DNA of 64,000 bases from Patiria pectinifera (taxonomy: Eukaryota; Echinodermata; Asteroidea; Valvatida; Asterinidae), in contig CM057135.1 of assembly GCA_029964075.1 (NCBI GenBank), forward strand, positions 22,966,863 through 23,030,862, given 5' to 3'. The translations under genes and the position numbers were made by a program. This document shows, in pieces, positions 11,206-21,194 of this stretch; position 1 is the stretch's first letter; each line of letters starts with the position of its first letter. Below the pieces are notes generated by a model that made no database searches, was not told the DNA's origin, and worked only from the letters and a program-made list of their open reading frames with translations.

Positions 11206-11290
11206 GCTGGCTGTACCGACGCAATCACCTCGCGCACTGCCCAGCTAGGCCCGGGCTGTAGTCTAACCGCGTCGGTAGACAAGCTGTAGT
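11206..11290 (+). repeat. diverged first copy of the 309-bp repeat core
   Basis: GCTGGCTG, CCGACGC, ATCACC.CGC, CACTGCC, and ACCGCGTCGG.AGACAAGCTG match the cores at 11,759 and 12,068 with more substitutions. Confidence 0.65.
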
Positions 11291-11639
11291 CTTAAGTGGT
11301 GTTCCCACCTCGACTTTCCTCGTGCAGTGCTGCCAAACTTCTTTGTTGAGGAACTTCAAATCCACTTAATGAAATACTTGTACTTTTACCTTATTAATGC
11401 GTGCTATTTAACCTTTGTGAACAGTTTCGGTGTCATGAAATTTAATACGAAATTCTGAAACGGTGGCTTCCGGAAATTGGGCACAAATCGGCCGAGTGTA
11501 ATAGACATTATAAGGGAGACTTGGCTTTGCTCCGTGGATAACGGGTGATACTTAGACTAGACAAGCCGAGGCTGGCCGCAAAGATTCGTTTGGTTTGGTT
11601 AAAAAAAAAATTATGTTTGCTGAGTGTGGTCAAACTGCG

Positions 11640-12190
11640 TTCGCAAATAAGTTATTGCACGGAACAACCGCTGATGTTTTAAACATATTTTAGCTTAAAA
11701 CCGAATAACCGGGATGGTCTAGCCGCGGCGTTGTAAGACAAGTAATTAACTGCTGTCGCTGGCTGCTCCGATCCGACGCGATCACCGCGCACACTGCCGG
11801 CCCAGCCTAGGCGCAGGCCTGGGCCAACCGCGTCGGCAGACAAGCTGAGGCTGGCCGCGCCGATTCATTTTTTTTTTGCTATGTCCCCTTAAAGTCTGTA
11901 GTTTTAAAACCGAATAACCGGGCTGGTCTAACTGCGTTCGAAGACAAGTCATTGCACGGAACAACCGCTGATGTTCTTAAACCAAAGCTCAAGCAACATA
12001 TTTAAGTTTAAAAACGAATTACCGGGCTGGTCTAGCCGCGTTGAAAGACAAGTCATTAATTGCTGACGCTGGCTGCTCCGATCCGACGCAACTCACCGCG
12101 CACACTGCCGGCCCAGCCTAGGCGCAGGCCTGGGCCAACCGCGTCGGCAGACAAGCTGAGGCTGGCTGCGGCGATTCATTTTTTTTTTGG
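11640..12190 (+). repeat. 309-bp tandem duplication
   Basis: The core beginning GCTGGCTGCTCCGATCCGAC occurs at 11,759 and 12,068 (309 bp apart) and is nearly identical for about 120 bp, ending in a T9-10 run. The preceding part, GGAACAACCGCTGATGTT (11,658 and 11,956), then CCGGG.TGGTCTAGCCGCG, is also repeated. No ORF or RNA gene was identified in it. Confidence 0.8.
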
Positions 12191-13054
12191 GCCCCTTGAA
12201 GTCCGTATATAAAGCGTCTGCTTTTTAAGAGGCATCCGTGGTTTATTAGTATTGTGCATGACGTGCATTATATTACAAATTGGCCCTAACCCGTTGATCT
12301 TCGGCATAAATTTCATCATGACCGGCTCTGTGTCGAGTGCATGTGAAGCTAAAATTAAATCTAGCATTGGGACCACTGGAACCGGAAAATAACGCATCGT
12401 AACCAAAGATACGCGGCGCTATTATTGATCTTAACGGTTTAGCCAATGGGCGCTAGTAATCAATGGTGTGCGCGCGTATGACGGTTTTTTTCTACAGAAC
12501 CGAAAATTGTTACAATATTGTCAAAAGTAAGCTAGCTGCATGTCAATGGCCAATGCAATTTTTTTATTTGTTTGAGGGTTGTCAAAATCGGAAACCTTTC
12601 TGCGAAATAAATTGCTAATTATTTTGCAACTTCATATGGTTTTCAAGGATATAACTACACCATTTAAATCAATTTGACAATGCACCCGGTAGTTTTTAAT
12701 GTTGGTTCTCATGAAACAACTTTTTAAATACATAATAAATGTCAAAACAAAATCCACAATCACAACTGTTGAAAATAGATAAACAATTTATTATTTACAT
12801 CGGACAACTCGGTGGTGCACAACACCTGGTTTTTTTATTTGGCGGTAAGAATTTCACCCGTCTAGCTAACTGAACCAGCAGGCAGCAAATATGACAAGTC
12901 GAACGTTAAGAGCATCTTTAAAAGGTAATTTGTATATTATTTTTATTGTAAAAAAAAAAAGGCCACGGCCTTCACCTTGGTATTTGAGCTATTTGGGCAT
13001 CGATCAAGGAATGCTAGTGCAAACAAGAGTGGTTATATTGTGCAGGCCACTATA
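12191..13054. other. intergenic, nothing recognised
   Basis: AT-rich, no supported exon or element. Confidence 0.45.
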
Positions 13055-13305
13055 TCATTAGGCCAAAAATATGTCTGCTTCTGATAACATAGGGTTGGTA
13101 GCTCGGGTTATTTATTTTTGGCAAAGTTTTTTGTGTACGATCATGCATGTCCTAGTCAAGGGTCTTGATGAATTTGAGGGTAAAGGCAGAAAATGATGAA
13201 TTTGTGGGTTTTTCTTTTTAATTTTTCCATAAAAAAATAGAGTAGGGACTGTCAGAATAGGGTAGGTAGGGAAACCAGAAGCAGAACTATTTTAATAACC
13301 CGATA
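13055..13305. repeat. MITE with TTCTGCTTCTGGTT-type inverted termini
   Basis: The left end (AAAATATGTCTGCTTCTGATAA, then GGGTTGGTAGC) is inverted at the right (GGGTAGGTAGGGAAACC, AGAAGCAGAACTATTTTA). The inside matches the repeat at 495-665, and the right end matches the inverted fragment at 1,919-1,975 and a piece at 47,489 and 49,456. No target duplication was identified. Confidence 0.6.
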
Positions 13306-13716
13306 AAAGGCTTCTGCTTTCGATTTAATCAAGGGCTTACCTGGACTGATCTTAAACGAGGATCATATTAATAGGGCCTACTAAAGAATGTCACCATAGC
13401 ACACATTTTCCTTGGACATTTTTAGTTTGCCTAACATCAGGCAACTAGTACTAGTAGTACTAGGCCTACTACATAAATATAAATTCAATTGAATTTAACA
13501 AGAACATACATTTAAAATCAACAGTGGAGCGATTTTACCTTGTCTACTACTACTACAACAAATGTATCAATAGATAATAATTATACCATATTCGTAAGAG
13601 TTTTAAGTGAAAGACATCAATGAGATGGATATCCATACACTATTTTTTTTTATAACTTATACAAGAACCTATTTCAACATTCATTTTAAAAGAAAACACT
13701 ATTTCTTTTTTGTTAG

Positions 13717-13881
13717 TCCCGAAGGAGGCATTGGTGTTGTTCGATGATGACATGCGCACGGGCATCATAAAAACCAAAGATCTGGTTTCGGCGGGCCCAC
13801 TGAATGAACTGTCTGAAGGCCGGAAGGTGACAGTGAAATGGGAGGGTGAACTGCTAAAAGCAGTCATTTTGGCTGTGTCAG
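13717..13881 (+). CDS. internal exon 1 of an unrecognised host-type gene (Tudor-like fragment)
   Basis: A pyrimidine-rich acceptor (TTTCTTTTTTGTTAG) and a donor (TCAG|GTGAAAG) bound an exon of 165 bp, open in one frame: two bases, 54 codons, one base. It encodes a stretch with VLFDDDMRTGIIK and GRKVTVKWEGELLKAVIL. The pattern of a basic/valine strand, then KW.G.LLKA.IL, resembles the SH3-like or Tudor-like N-terminal segment found in several BEN-domain and chromatin proteins, but this is a similarity of pattern only. The exon joins the next one in phase (G + AT = Asp). The gene's first exon was not found upstream within the window. Confidence 0.6.
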
Positions 13882-14070
13882 GTGAAAGAAACATGTTCAT
13901 GTAATTAAAACAGTTTCTAAAACAGTGTCAAACAAACACCTTCTAATTATTCATATTCCTGATTTGTTTACATACTGTTGCATCTCAATGAGGTGTACAT
14001 GTCTTTAAGTTATTAAATTATTTTCACAAATAATCCAATAAACCATTTTTGTTGATATTACTTTACACAG

Positions 14071-14144
14071 ATGACAGGACGGTTTTAAACGAGAAAGACC
14101 GAAGATATGGACGGCTGTTGGAGGAAGAGCCTCCACAGAAGAAG
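14071..14144 (+). CDS. internal exon 2 of the same gene
   Basis: A TTACTTTACACAG acceptor and an AAGAAG|GTGAAC donor bound a 74-bp exon. Two bases complete the codon split from the previous exon, followed by 24 open codons ending in phase 0. The peptide is charged: TVLNEKDRRYG, then LLEEEPPQKK. Intron 1 is 189 bp and intron 2 is 1,820 bp. The next exon at 15,965 begins in phase 0, so the three exons form one consistent reading frame, the main evidence that this is a real gene. Confidence 0.6.
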
Positions 14145-15964
14145 GTGAACATGACATCAGTACACTGATTTTACATCTTTTTAGATTAAGAGTAATTATT
14201 ATTATTATTTTTCTGTATATGTTGTGAGGGAGGGAGTTCGATGGGAGAGTGATCATGCGGTAGGATGTTTGGGACAGATGGTTCATGATCGTCATTCCAA
14301 TCCAATGACAATTTGTCTGGCGAGTTAACAGGGTTTACCCCCCCCCCCCATTTTATTATTTTTTTGGGGGGAGGGGTGTCCTCTTTGTGCAGATCGGTAG
14401 CGTGTTTTACAGTTGCAGCAATACATTTTAAAGCAGAGTGCTCAATGAAGGCTATCTGAATGATGACATACATGTAGTTAGCTTTGGGTATGACGTCTTC
14501 CTGGTCGTACATGAAAGAAAACAGTGTGTGCAACAGATATTAGAAAAAAAAACAATTCTAAACAGTCCAAATCTTAAAATGTCAAAAACATAACTAAAAC
14601 AATGACATTAGGGTGACATCATAATGCATTTTAGTTAAGTAATAGACATAAAAGAACTGCAACTGGTCAACATCTCCACACTTACAAGTTTGTTCCCTTT
14701 CTTCATGACGCCTTCAGCGGTTCCATATTGGTGATGCAAGTCATCTTTAAACGATGATAAGGGTGGTCAGGTTCACCCTCATGAAGATAGAGTAAGGTGG
14801 AAAACAAGCAGATTCGAATTTGAACACTCAGACGGTTGTTTATGCTGATTCACTTTATCAAGTTTTAATTAAATTCACTTTCTCCAATTGTACAAAATAA
14901 TCCAAATGAACATCCAAATAAGAAACAGGGAAAGACCCAAATGAAGTCCCTTGAATGAAGAAGACCAAGACGAAGAAAACCCTGTTGATCATGAATAAAA
15001 TGAATTGATCTTAAACTTTTGTGAATCTTGTTCCAAAGTCATTGGATTAAATTAATGTTATTATAAACAACAGGTATTTTAATTATACAGTATACACTAT
15101 AACTAATTTAGTTGTTTTATAGACAGGTGTAATGATCACTCCAAAATAATACTTAATAGGATGACTAATTAATCAAGCATACAAAGAGAATCACAGTCTT
15201 ACCCTGATATAAAATAGGGAAGGCCTGTAACTACTTTGCAATGTCAAACTTCAAAGCTTGTGACTTGACAGTCTCAGCGAAGTCTCAGCTATAAATTAAA
15301 ATACATAAAAATACAGACAGCATACACGGAGAACATATTTAAGGAATTATCTTCTATCAAAAAAGTCCCGTGCACCCATAAACAATGCGACATACACGAA
15401 CAACATTTCAAAATAAAGCGAGTAATTCCACAGAGTGGTTGCGATTCAACGTTGTGCTGTGCATACGCACACTACGTACACAATGCTGAACTCAATGTCG
15501 CCATTATACATGTATAACGCACTGTGCAGTGAATGTGTACGAAAACGGTCAGTCAACTCTAGGAAAGTTTTGACACTTTCACACAAAACTAACACCCTAA
15601 AAACTTTAAGAATCAATCACTTTGACAATAATCATATCAACCAACCTCTTCTATGTCCCTTACATTATCTACTCAATACTTCATTATAATCCAACTTACC
15701 CCAAAAATGAGGGAATAGTGGGCGACTTTTAGACAAAGGTTGGCTCGGTCTGAGCTTCTTTCACGGCCCGCTCGCAAGAGGACAAACCATGTGAGCGCTA
15801 GCGCTCTTACCGTAATGCGATGACTACAAACCCTCGTCGCGCATAAAAATGGCTCAGAAGGAGTAATTATTGTTTCTATTATTAAAGCAAAAGAAATCAA
15901 CTGTGTGTGGGTGTTGCATATAACAACTCTGCATTTATTCCTCTGCATTCTTAACTGTTTGCAG
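14145..15964 (+). other. intron between exons 2 and 3
   Basis: Holds C9 and G-rich tracts at 14,339-14,373, an ATT microsatellite near 14,195, and otherwise AT-rich sequence. No nested gene was recognised. Confidence 0.45.
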
Positions 15965-16250
15965 GAGAAAAATGAAAAAGGCAAGGAAGAATCAATAAAG
16001 GAAAAGAAAGACAAGAAGAAAGACAAAAAGAAAGACAAGGAACGTTCAAAGAAGCAAAAGACAAAGGACAAGAAAACAGGGGGAAAAAAGGCCCAAATGC
16101 TTGCCTTTTTCCAGAATACAGACATGGCTGATGAAAAAGAAAGTAGTGGTGATGAAAGTGGTGAAAGGTTCGAGTATGATGGCAGTGATGAGGAGGATGA
16201 TTGGGGTGATGATGGCAGCGATGGGTTTCATGAAGTTGGTGGCAGTGGCG
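15965..16250 (+). CDS. exon 3 of the same gene: lysine-rich then acidic low-complexity region
   Basis: An acceptor CTTAACTGTTTGCAG precedes GAG AAA AAT in phase 0. The first 40 residues are dominated by Lys/Asp/Glu (KEKKDKKKDKKKDKE, highly basic, likely disordered or a nuclear-localisation tract). Then comes a short ordered-looking KKAQMLAFFQ and a Ser/Asp/Glu/Gly-rich acidic tail (GSDEEDDWGDDGSD). The most likely donor is GGCG|GTAATG at 16,251; the frame stays open to 16,354, but the last part is translated hairpin repeat and is probably intron. Downstream exons were not identified, so the product is partial. The opposite-strand ORFs here are shadows of this biased composition. Confidence 0.55.
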
Positions 16251-16306
16251 GTAATGGGGGTGACAAAGTCGGTGCCTTCGCACAACGGCCTAAATGCACA
16301 GTATTT

Positions 16307-16405
16307 GGTCTAAGGGTAACAGTGCAACTACCCTTAGACCGTCACTTGGTCTAAGGGAAACAGCATTGGTGGTTTTGGTCTAAGAGTAACATTGGTCTAA
16401 GGGTA
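16307..16405 (+). repeat. GGTCTAAGGGTAAC repeats with a 12-bp hairpin
   Basis: GGTCTAAGGGTA (16,307) pairs perfectly with TACCCTTAGACC (ending 16,340) around ten bases. Direct copies follow at 16,348, 16,377 and 16,394 at shrinking spacing (41, 29, 17 bp). It lies about 55 bp after the probable exon 3 donor. Confidence 0.8.
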
Positions 16406-17295
16406 GTTCGTGACCTGACCTTAGGCTCGTACATTTAAAGTAAATTCGGTAGTGAAAAAAAATAAAATGGCTGCCGTTTGTCTGTCATGACATGTGCAGT
16501 AAATTCAGCATTATATTCGTGCCTCCTAATCACCAATTAAAGAAAAGAACCACTTCAAAAGTAATTCTGTATACCTATCACAGCATAAATACTGAATATG
16601 GCCAATTTTCATGAGGTAGCAGTGTATTCTGCCACGGTGTGCTGGTAAGTGTACTGCACGTTCGCTTATAATTAGTGGAATGTTGGTAGGTCTACAATCT
16701 CCACTTCAATCAATGTTGCCCTCGACTTTCCTCTTGCAGTGTTGCCGAACTTCTTTGTTGAAAAACTTCATAGTCATTTAGTTAAATACTGGTACTATTA
16801 TCTTAAAAGGCTTGATGTTAACCTTTGTGAACATTTTCAACGTCATCATATAGACCCTAAGTAAAAAAAAACGTCGGCGTCCGGAAATTGGGCATAACAT
16901 GGAGCTATAAAAAAGGAGCTCGATATGACGCACTTAAAACAAATCTCGTAAAATCCTAAGTTGGCAGTTAAGAATTTCTTTAAAGTTGGCAGATTGTCAG
17001 AATTTGTTTTGTTCTGAGTTTAGGACGCATGTTAACATTTTAAAAGGGTACATTGTAAAATGGTTCATTAATGTGTGCTTTTCGAAATAAAATCTGAAAA
17101 TTATGCCAAAATAAAATTTCTCTGACTTTTTGTTTTTTGGGGGATATGAAATTGTTTGTAAACTCAAGATTTATGAAAGGGAATGTTGTGAGCTTTTTAA
17201 AATGTTACTTATCAATATCACGACTGAAATTTGAGGTAATTTTTTTTTAAGGCACTACGTTAGGAATCCAGACGTAAGGACTCATATTTAGCTTG
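16406..17295. other. intergenic or intronic, nothing recognised
   Basis: Contains words shared with 11,300-11,480 (CTCGACTTTCCTC.TGCAGTG, TTGCCGAACTTCTTTGTTGA, CTTTGTGAACA.TTTC), so it includes another diverged dispersed repeat. No exon seen. Confidence 0.45.
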
Positions 17296-17765
17296 GATGA
17301 CGTGTACCCGGGATGACTTGTAACCGGGGCGACTCGTACCGGGGACGACTCGTACCCGGGACGACTCGTACACGGGACGACTTGTACCCGGGACGACTCG
17401 TGAGTATTTTAAGTTTTTATTTATTTATAGCGTTCCAGACATGTTCGTTCTGCCGAAACAGAACGGGTTTGAGAGCAAGTCAGGAATTTTCATCGGAGTT
17501 CGCTGGCTGCTCCCCGGGGCCCGGGGGCGGCATGGGTACGAGTTGGTGCAGGTACGAATTGTCTTTGGTATGAGTTGTCCCGGGTACGAGTTGTACCTGT
17601 TACGAGTTGTACTGGTTACGAGTTGTACTGGTTACGAGTTGACTCGGGTACGAGTTGTCTCTGGTACGAGTCGTCCCAGGTACGAGTTGTCTCGGGTACA
17701 AGTTTTACCGGTTATGAGTTTTCCGGGGTACAAGTTGACCTTCATTTACGGGTATTAACGTCATC
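17296..17765. mobile_element. foldback element with arms of 16-bp tandem repeats
   Basis: The left arm (about 17,296-17,403) consists of copies of GACGACTCGTACCCGG; the right arm (about 17,533-17,745) consists of the inverted unit CCGGGTACGAGTTGTC in roughly 13 variants. Between them is about 130 bp of unique DNA with a CCCCGGGGCCCGGGGG palindrome. The outermost ends, GATGACGT..TACCCG and CGGGTA..ACGTCATC, are also inverted. The ORFs through the right arm are translated repeat. No target duplication was recognised. Confidence 0.7.
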
Positions 17766-19100
17766 AGGCAAGTTGCTGTATTCAAACATGCCATAGAAAA
17801 AAACACCCCAAATCACATCAGAAATTGGCTAAAGTCGGGTAATCCTACACTGATATCTGTTTTGTATACAGTATACATTCTTGAGTGCCTATAGGCCTGT
17901 TTATAGCAGTATTTATAAACAGTGTTTATGTCAGTACTTAGCATACAAATTGGTAGCCGCCTACCGAGCTATTCATTTGCTCTGTCTATCGTATGTGCAT
18001 GCATTATATGGAGCAATCGGGTTGCTTGGAAGACGCCTGCTATTTTGCACGCAAAGGACATATCGTGCCGTGCACAACTTTCCAAATATTAAAACGATGA
18101 AGTTGTTATGGGGCTCAATTTTTCTCTCAATAACTTGGGAATGCCAGATGCTGTGACAGGGTAGATTCACAGTGCATTGTGTATATCATGTATGCTAATG
18201 ACCTGGCAGTGGATTTAAATCAAGCGTTTTATGTGACTGTTGACCCATGCCGTTGTTATTGACGCCACATGGGCTAGAACCAAAGGGTACTTGAATCGAG
18301 TCCCTCCAAAGTTTTATTTTTTATTTTGTACCACAATTACTGTTATTTGTTTACACCAAATCTTACTTTTCATTGAACTTGAAGATAATTCCATGGATGA
18401 TAGCACGTGTGTGCTTGTGTGAGCTGTCATCACAGAGTGAGCCGAATAGTTTGACAGAACCAATTTGAAGGAGTACGTGATACGTCAAGTCAACCTTGAA
18501 ATGTAAGCCTTTTACTCCTCCCCAAAAAACCTATACAGAAGGATTTTTTACCCTGATGAAAGCAGTTGTAAATAAGGTTATTGTCATCCATAGTTTCATT
18601 TGCACCTTTGTACAATGTTCATGTTGATCAGTCCAATCATTTCACTTTTTATCTTCCAGCTAACTTGAATCTTCGATTCTGATTGGTTGGTCCATAGCAA
18701 CAAGGAGTGTGATAAATACTTTTGTCATACCTCTGTCTTTATACTGTATTTTCATTGGCCCAGGAAGATCACCTGACCGGGCGATAAATATGCATGGCAC
18801 ACTCCCGTTGTATATCACATTGTGATATCACATGCATGTAGACTAGTCCCCGCTCCACAGTCCAAACCATTATGCGCGGACCGCGTTTAAACCAGACTAT
18901 ACTTGTACTCACTGGTACCCCGCAGTACTTTCACGTTCAACAATATAATGTATAGCAGTGAGGGAGCAGTGCATTTGCAGACGATATTTACTTTAATTTG
19001 GCGGCCAGCGACGAGCGGCATTAAGATTATGTTTACGTTTTTACTGACTCTAGTAACGGTGCCTAGGCCTTCAGAACTTCGGAAATGCAGAGCTGACAAA
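17766..19100. other. intergenic, possible promoter region at the 3' end
   Basis: No exon supported. Around 18,675-18,705 there is a CCAAT-box (TGATTGGTTGG) and an X-box-like TCCATAGCAAC; another ATTGG is at about 18,752. A near-perfect palindrome ATATCACATTGTGATAT is at about 18,813. These precede the first exon at 19,144 and could be its promoter, but no start site can be assigned. Confidence 0.35.
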
Positions 19101-19143
19101 GTTATAATTATTTTTTTTGGATACGATCCTCATCAGCCTCAAC

Positions 19144-19386
19144 ATGTCAGCTGAGCCCGGAGGCACAGATTCTCCGCCCCAAAAAAGGGTTTTGAGCCGC
19201 TCCAAACAACAAATAAAAGATTTAGCTTTTGAACAAGACTCATCGAACACCAAACGTTGTACCGACTACGCAGTCGGCGTTGTACGAGAATTCTGCGAAG
19301 AAACGGGCAGGGACACTCGTTTCGAGACACTTCCTGTGAAAGAATTTCCCTTAGAAAAACAAGTAAAACACATCATCAAGACAGAG
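19144..19386 (+). CDS. first exon resembling the QRICH1/ZMYM (DUF3504) family
   Basis: ATG at 19144 (context CAACATGTC) opens 81 codons ending at a good donor (ACAGAG|GTATGA) in phase 0; without splicing the frame stops one codon later. The product begins with a Pro/Ser/Lys-rich segment and then reads NTKRCTDYAVGVVREF, FETLPVKEFPLEKQ. This looks like the first helices of the N-terminal, core-binding-type domain found in QRICH1, ZMYM and related metazoan proteins thought to derive from Crypton-type tyrosine recombinases (pattern: NT..+T.YAV..++++C.E, then a short linker and +EL). Later exons of that family could not be found downstream, so this may be an orphan exon. The earlier in-frame position at 19117 is not an ATG. 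Confidence 0.5.
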
Positions 19387-19395
19387 GTATGACAA

Positions 19396-19476
19396 AACAG
19401 TTGTTCGCTTTGGGCGCTATGCGTCCCTCGGGTGTTCAAAACGTCATATCCCACATCAAATCAGTCAACAACTGTT
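19396..19476. repeat. 81-bp inverted-repeat element next to the exon donor
   Basis: AACAGTTGTT and AACAACTGTT bound 61 bp. It begins 9 bp after the donor GT. Short termini and no confirmed target duplication, so a MITE call is tentative. Confidence 0.35.
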
Positions 19477-19586
19477 AAATATCGCACGGCCCATATCACA
19501 CCCTGCCTATTGCGCTGTTGTATCCGGGTACAGCGGTGCGTCATCCATCTTTACTGCGCGTAAAAGTTTGCTTGAAGATAAATTCG

Positions 19587-19718
19587 TTATCACACACACG
19601 CTCGTGGAATACGGACAAATATTGCGCGTCTGCGTCCCATATCCAACGATGCCGAATGGAAGGGACGCAGAAGCGCTATATATTTTTTTTCGTATTCCAC
19701 TCGCGCTTGTGTGATAAC
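19587..19718. repeat. foldback MITE, about 130 bp
   Basis: GTTATCACACACACGCTCG / TGGAATACG at the left is inverted at the right (CGTATTCCACTCGCGCTTGTGTGATAAC) with a few mismatches. The short centre contains GACGCAG on both sides. Non-coding. Confidence 0.65.
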
Positions 19719-19982
19719 TAAGAGTAGATCAATCCAATCATTTCACACGCATCTGAATTGGCTAGCTTCTAATTGGATAGGTTCATTCAGAATTCTCGAC
19801 TATAATGAGAAAATTCAGTACTGTGTGAACCAGTTGGAAGAGTGGTACTTGTACATGTATGTAAATTAATGATGGAATCATTTCAAAGTTTGAAGGTAAG
19901 GTTCAGCCAAATTTTTCTTCAAGCAAAGTAATGAACAAACTTCTGCAGGGTCCTGTCCAATCCTGTTTTTATTCTCTAATAC

Positions 19983-21186
19983 CAGTGTTGGAGCAAAGGT
20001 TTTGACCCTCAAGGCCAAGGCCAAGGCTTTGACCCTCAAGGCCAAGGCTTTGACCCTCAAGCCTCAAGGCCAAGGCTTCACCCTCAAGGCCAAGGCCCTG
20101 TTTTATGAAATGACCACTGATATAGAACTAATTATAGTCACATGAGTGACACATCATCACGTAAGGGCGGATCCAGAACACAATTGGGGGGGGGGGGCAA
20201 AAGAAATTTTGGTCCCCCCCAAAAAAGTGGGCCAAAATATTACGGCTTGCGCTTCGGGGCCCGTCTTAAGGGCCCGAAAAAATTTTGGATTCAAGATGCT
20301 CTGTGATGCGATTTGAGGCAATTTCTGACCATTTTAACCGACGTTTTTTGAGGAAAAAATGGTGGTGTACTCATTGCCTGCCTTTATTACGACGTCACAT
20401 AAACAAAAATGGTTTCGTTTTTTTTTTGGGGGGGGGGGGAGGGGCATGGCCCCTTTTGGCCCCCCTGGATCCGCCCTTATCATCACGCATTGCTCGTTAC
20501 GAAGAACAACATTTCTTTAATTGCAATCAACATGCTCGCGTAGGCCTACACCGTTGTATGACTGCACTGTAACTATTAAAGTATAAGTTCAGGTCTTCCA
20601 TATGGTTTAACTAAACAAAATAATGATTTACTTCTATATTGACACACAATTCTCCCAAGTGTAACAAAAGGGGATCCAAGAAACTGATTTGGGAAATGTT
20701 TATTTGCTGGCCCAACATGGTCAGAAATATCAGCATTATCTAAAACAGATACATGCAAATCTTTAGCACTTATCAGGGAGACATATACAACCAATCAGAT
20801 CTATTCCATAGTTATATGCAATTAAAGTGATCATCTCATTAGCCCCTCAAGTGTACGGAATATAGTTGCAGCAAATCTACTACAATGGTAAAAACATGTG
20901 ATGCTATAAAAGTGGAAGTGTGCCCAACACACAAATCTATATGGTGATTCCCTCCTCCATCGTAATACGATTAAAATGGTAACGGCAAAATTTCGAACAG
21001 ATTTATCTGGAAAATGAAAAAATCTATGGGCCTTGAAGAGCCTTGACTCAAAATTGCAAGGCCCTGAACCCTCAAGGCCAAGGCCAAGGCTTTTGCCCTC
21101 AAGCCTCGAGGCCAAGGCCAAGGCCCTAAAATCCTGCCTTAAGGCAGCCTTAAGGCCAAGTCCAGCATCAAGGCACTACATCACTG
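19983..21186. mobile_element. hAT non-autonomous element with 8-bp target duplication
   Basis: Left terminus CAGTGTTGGAGCAAAGG; right terminus, reverse-complemented, CAGTGATGTAGTGCC. The 8-bp direct repeat TCTAATAC flanks the element at 19,975-19,982 and 21,187-21,194, the target-site size of hAT transposons. Both ends carry subterminal arrays of CAAGGC units (19,998-20,100 and 21,020-21,165). No transposase is encoded. A second hAT element is inserted inside (20,162-20,479); without it and its target copy this element is about 878 bp. Confidence 0.88.
20162..20479. mobile_element. hAT MITE, 318 bp, nested, with 8-bp target duplication
   Basis: Left TAAGGGCGGATCCAG and right CTGGATCCGCCCTTA are a perfect 15-bp inverted repeat. 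TCATCACG is directly repeated at 20,154-20,161 and 20,480-20,487. G-run/C-run blocks lie just inside both ends. Non-coding. Single termini of the same family occur at 699, 4,669 and 63,196. Confidence 0.92.
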
Positions 21187-21194
21187 TCTAATAC

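Noticed and set aside
11900-11955. tRNA-derived SINE suggested by GGTCTAACTGCGTTCGAAGAC
   Set aside because: The A-box-like and B-box-like words are only a few bases apart, too close for pol III promoter boxes.
15673-16285. Minus-strand ORFs opposite exon 3 (Phe/Ser-rich and His-rich)
   Set aside because: They are shadows of the lysine-rich and Asp/Gly-rich coding exon on the plus strand.
17313-17796. ORFs with repeated YEL/VRVV peptides
   Set aside because: They are translations of the 16-bp repeat arms of a foldback element.
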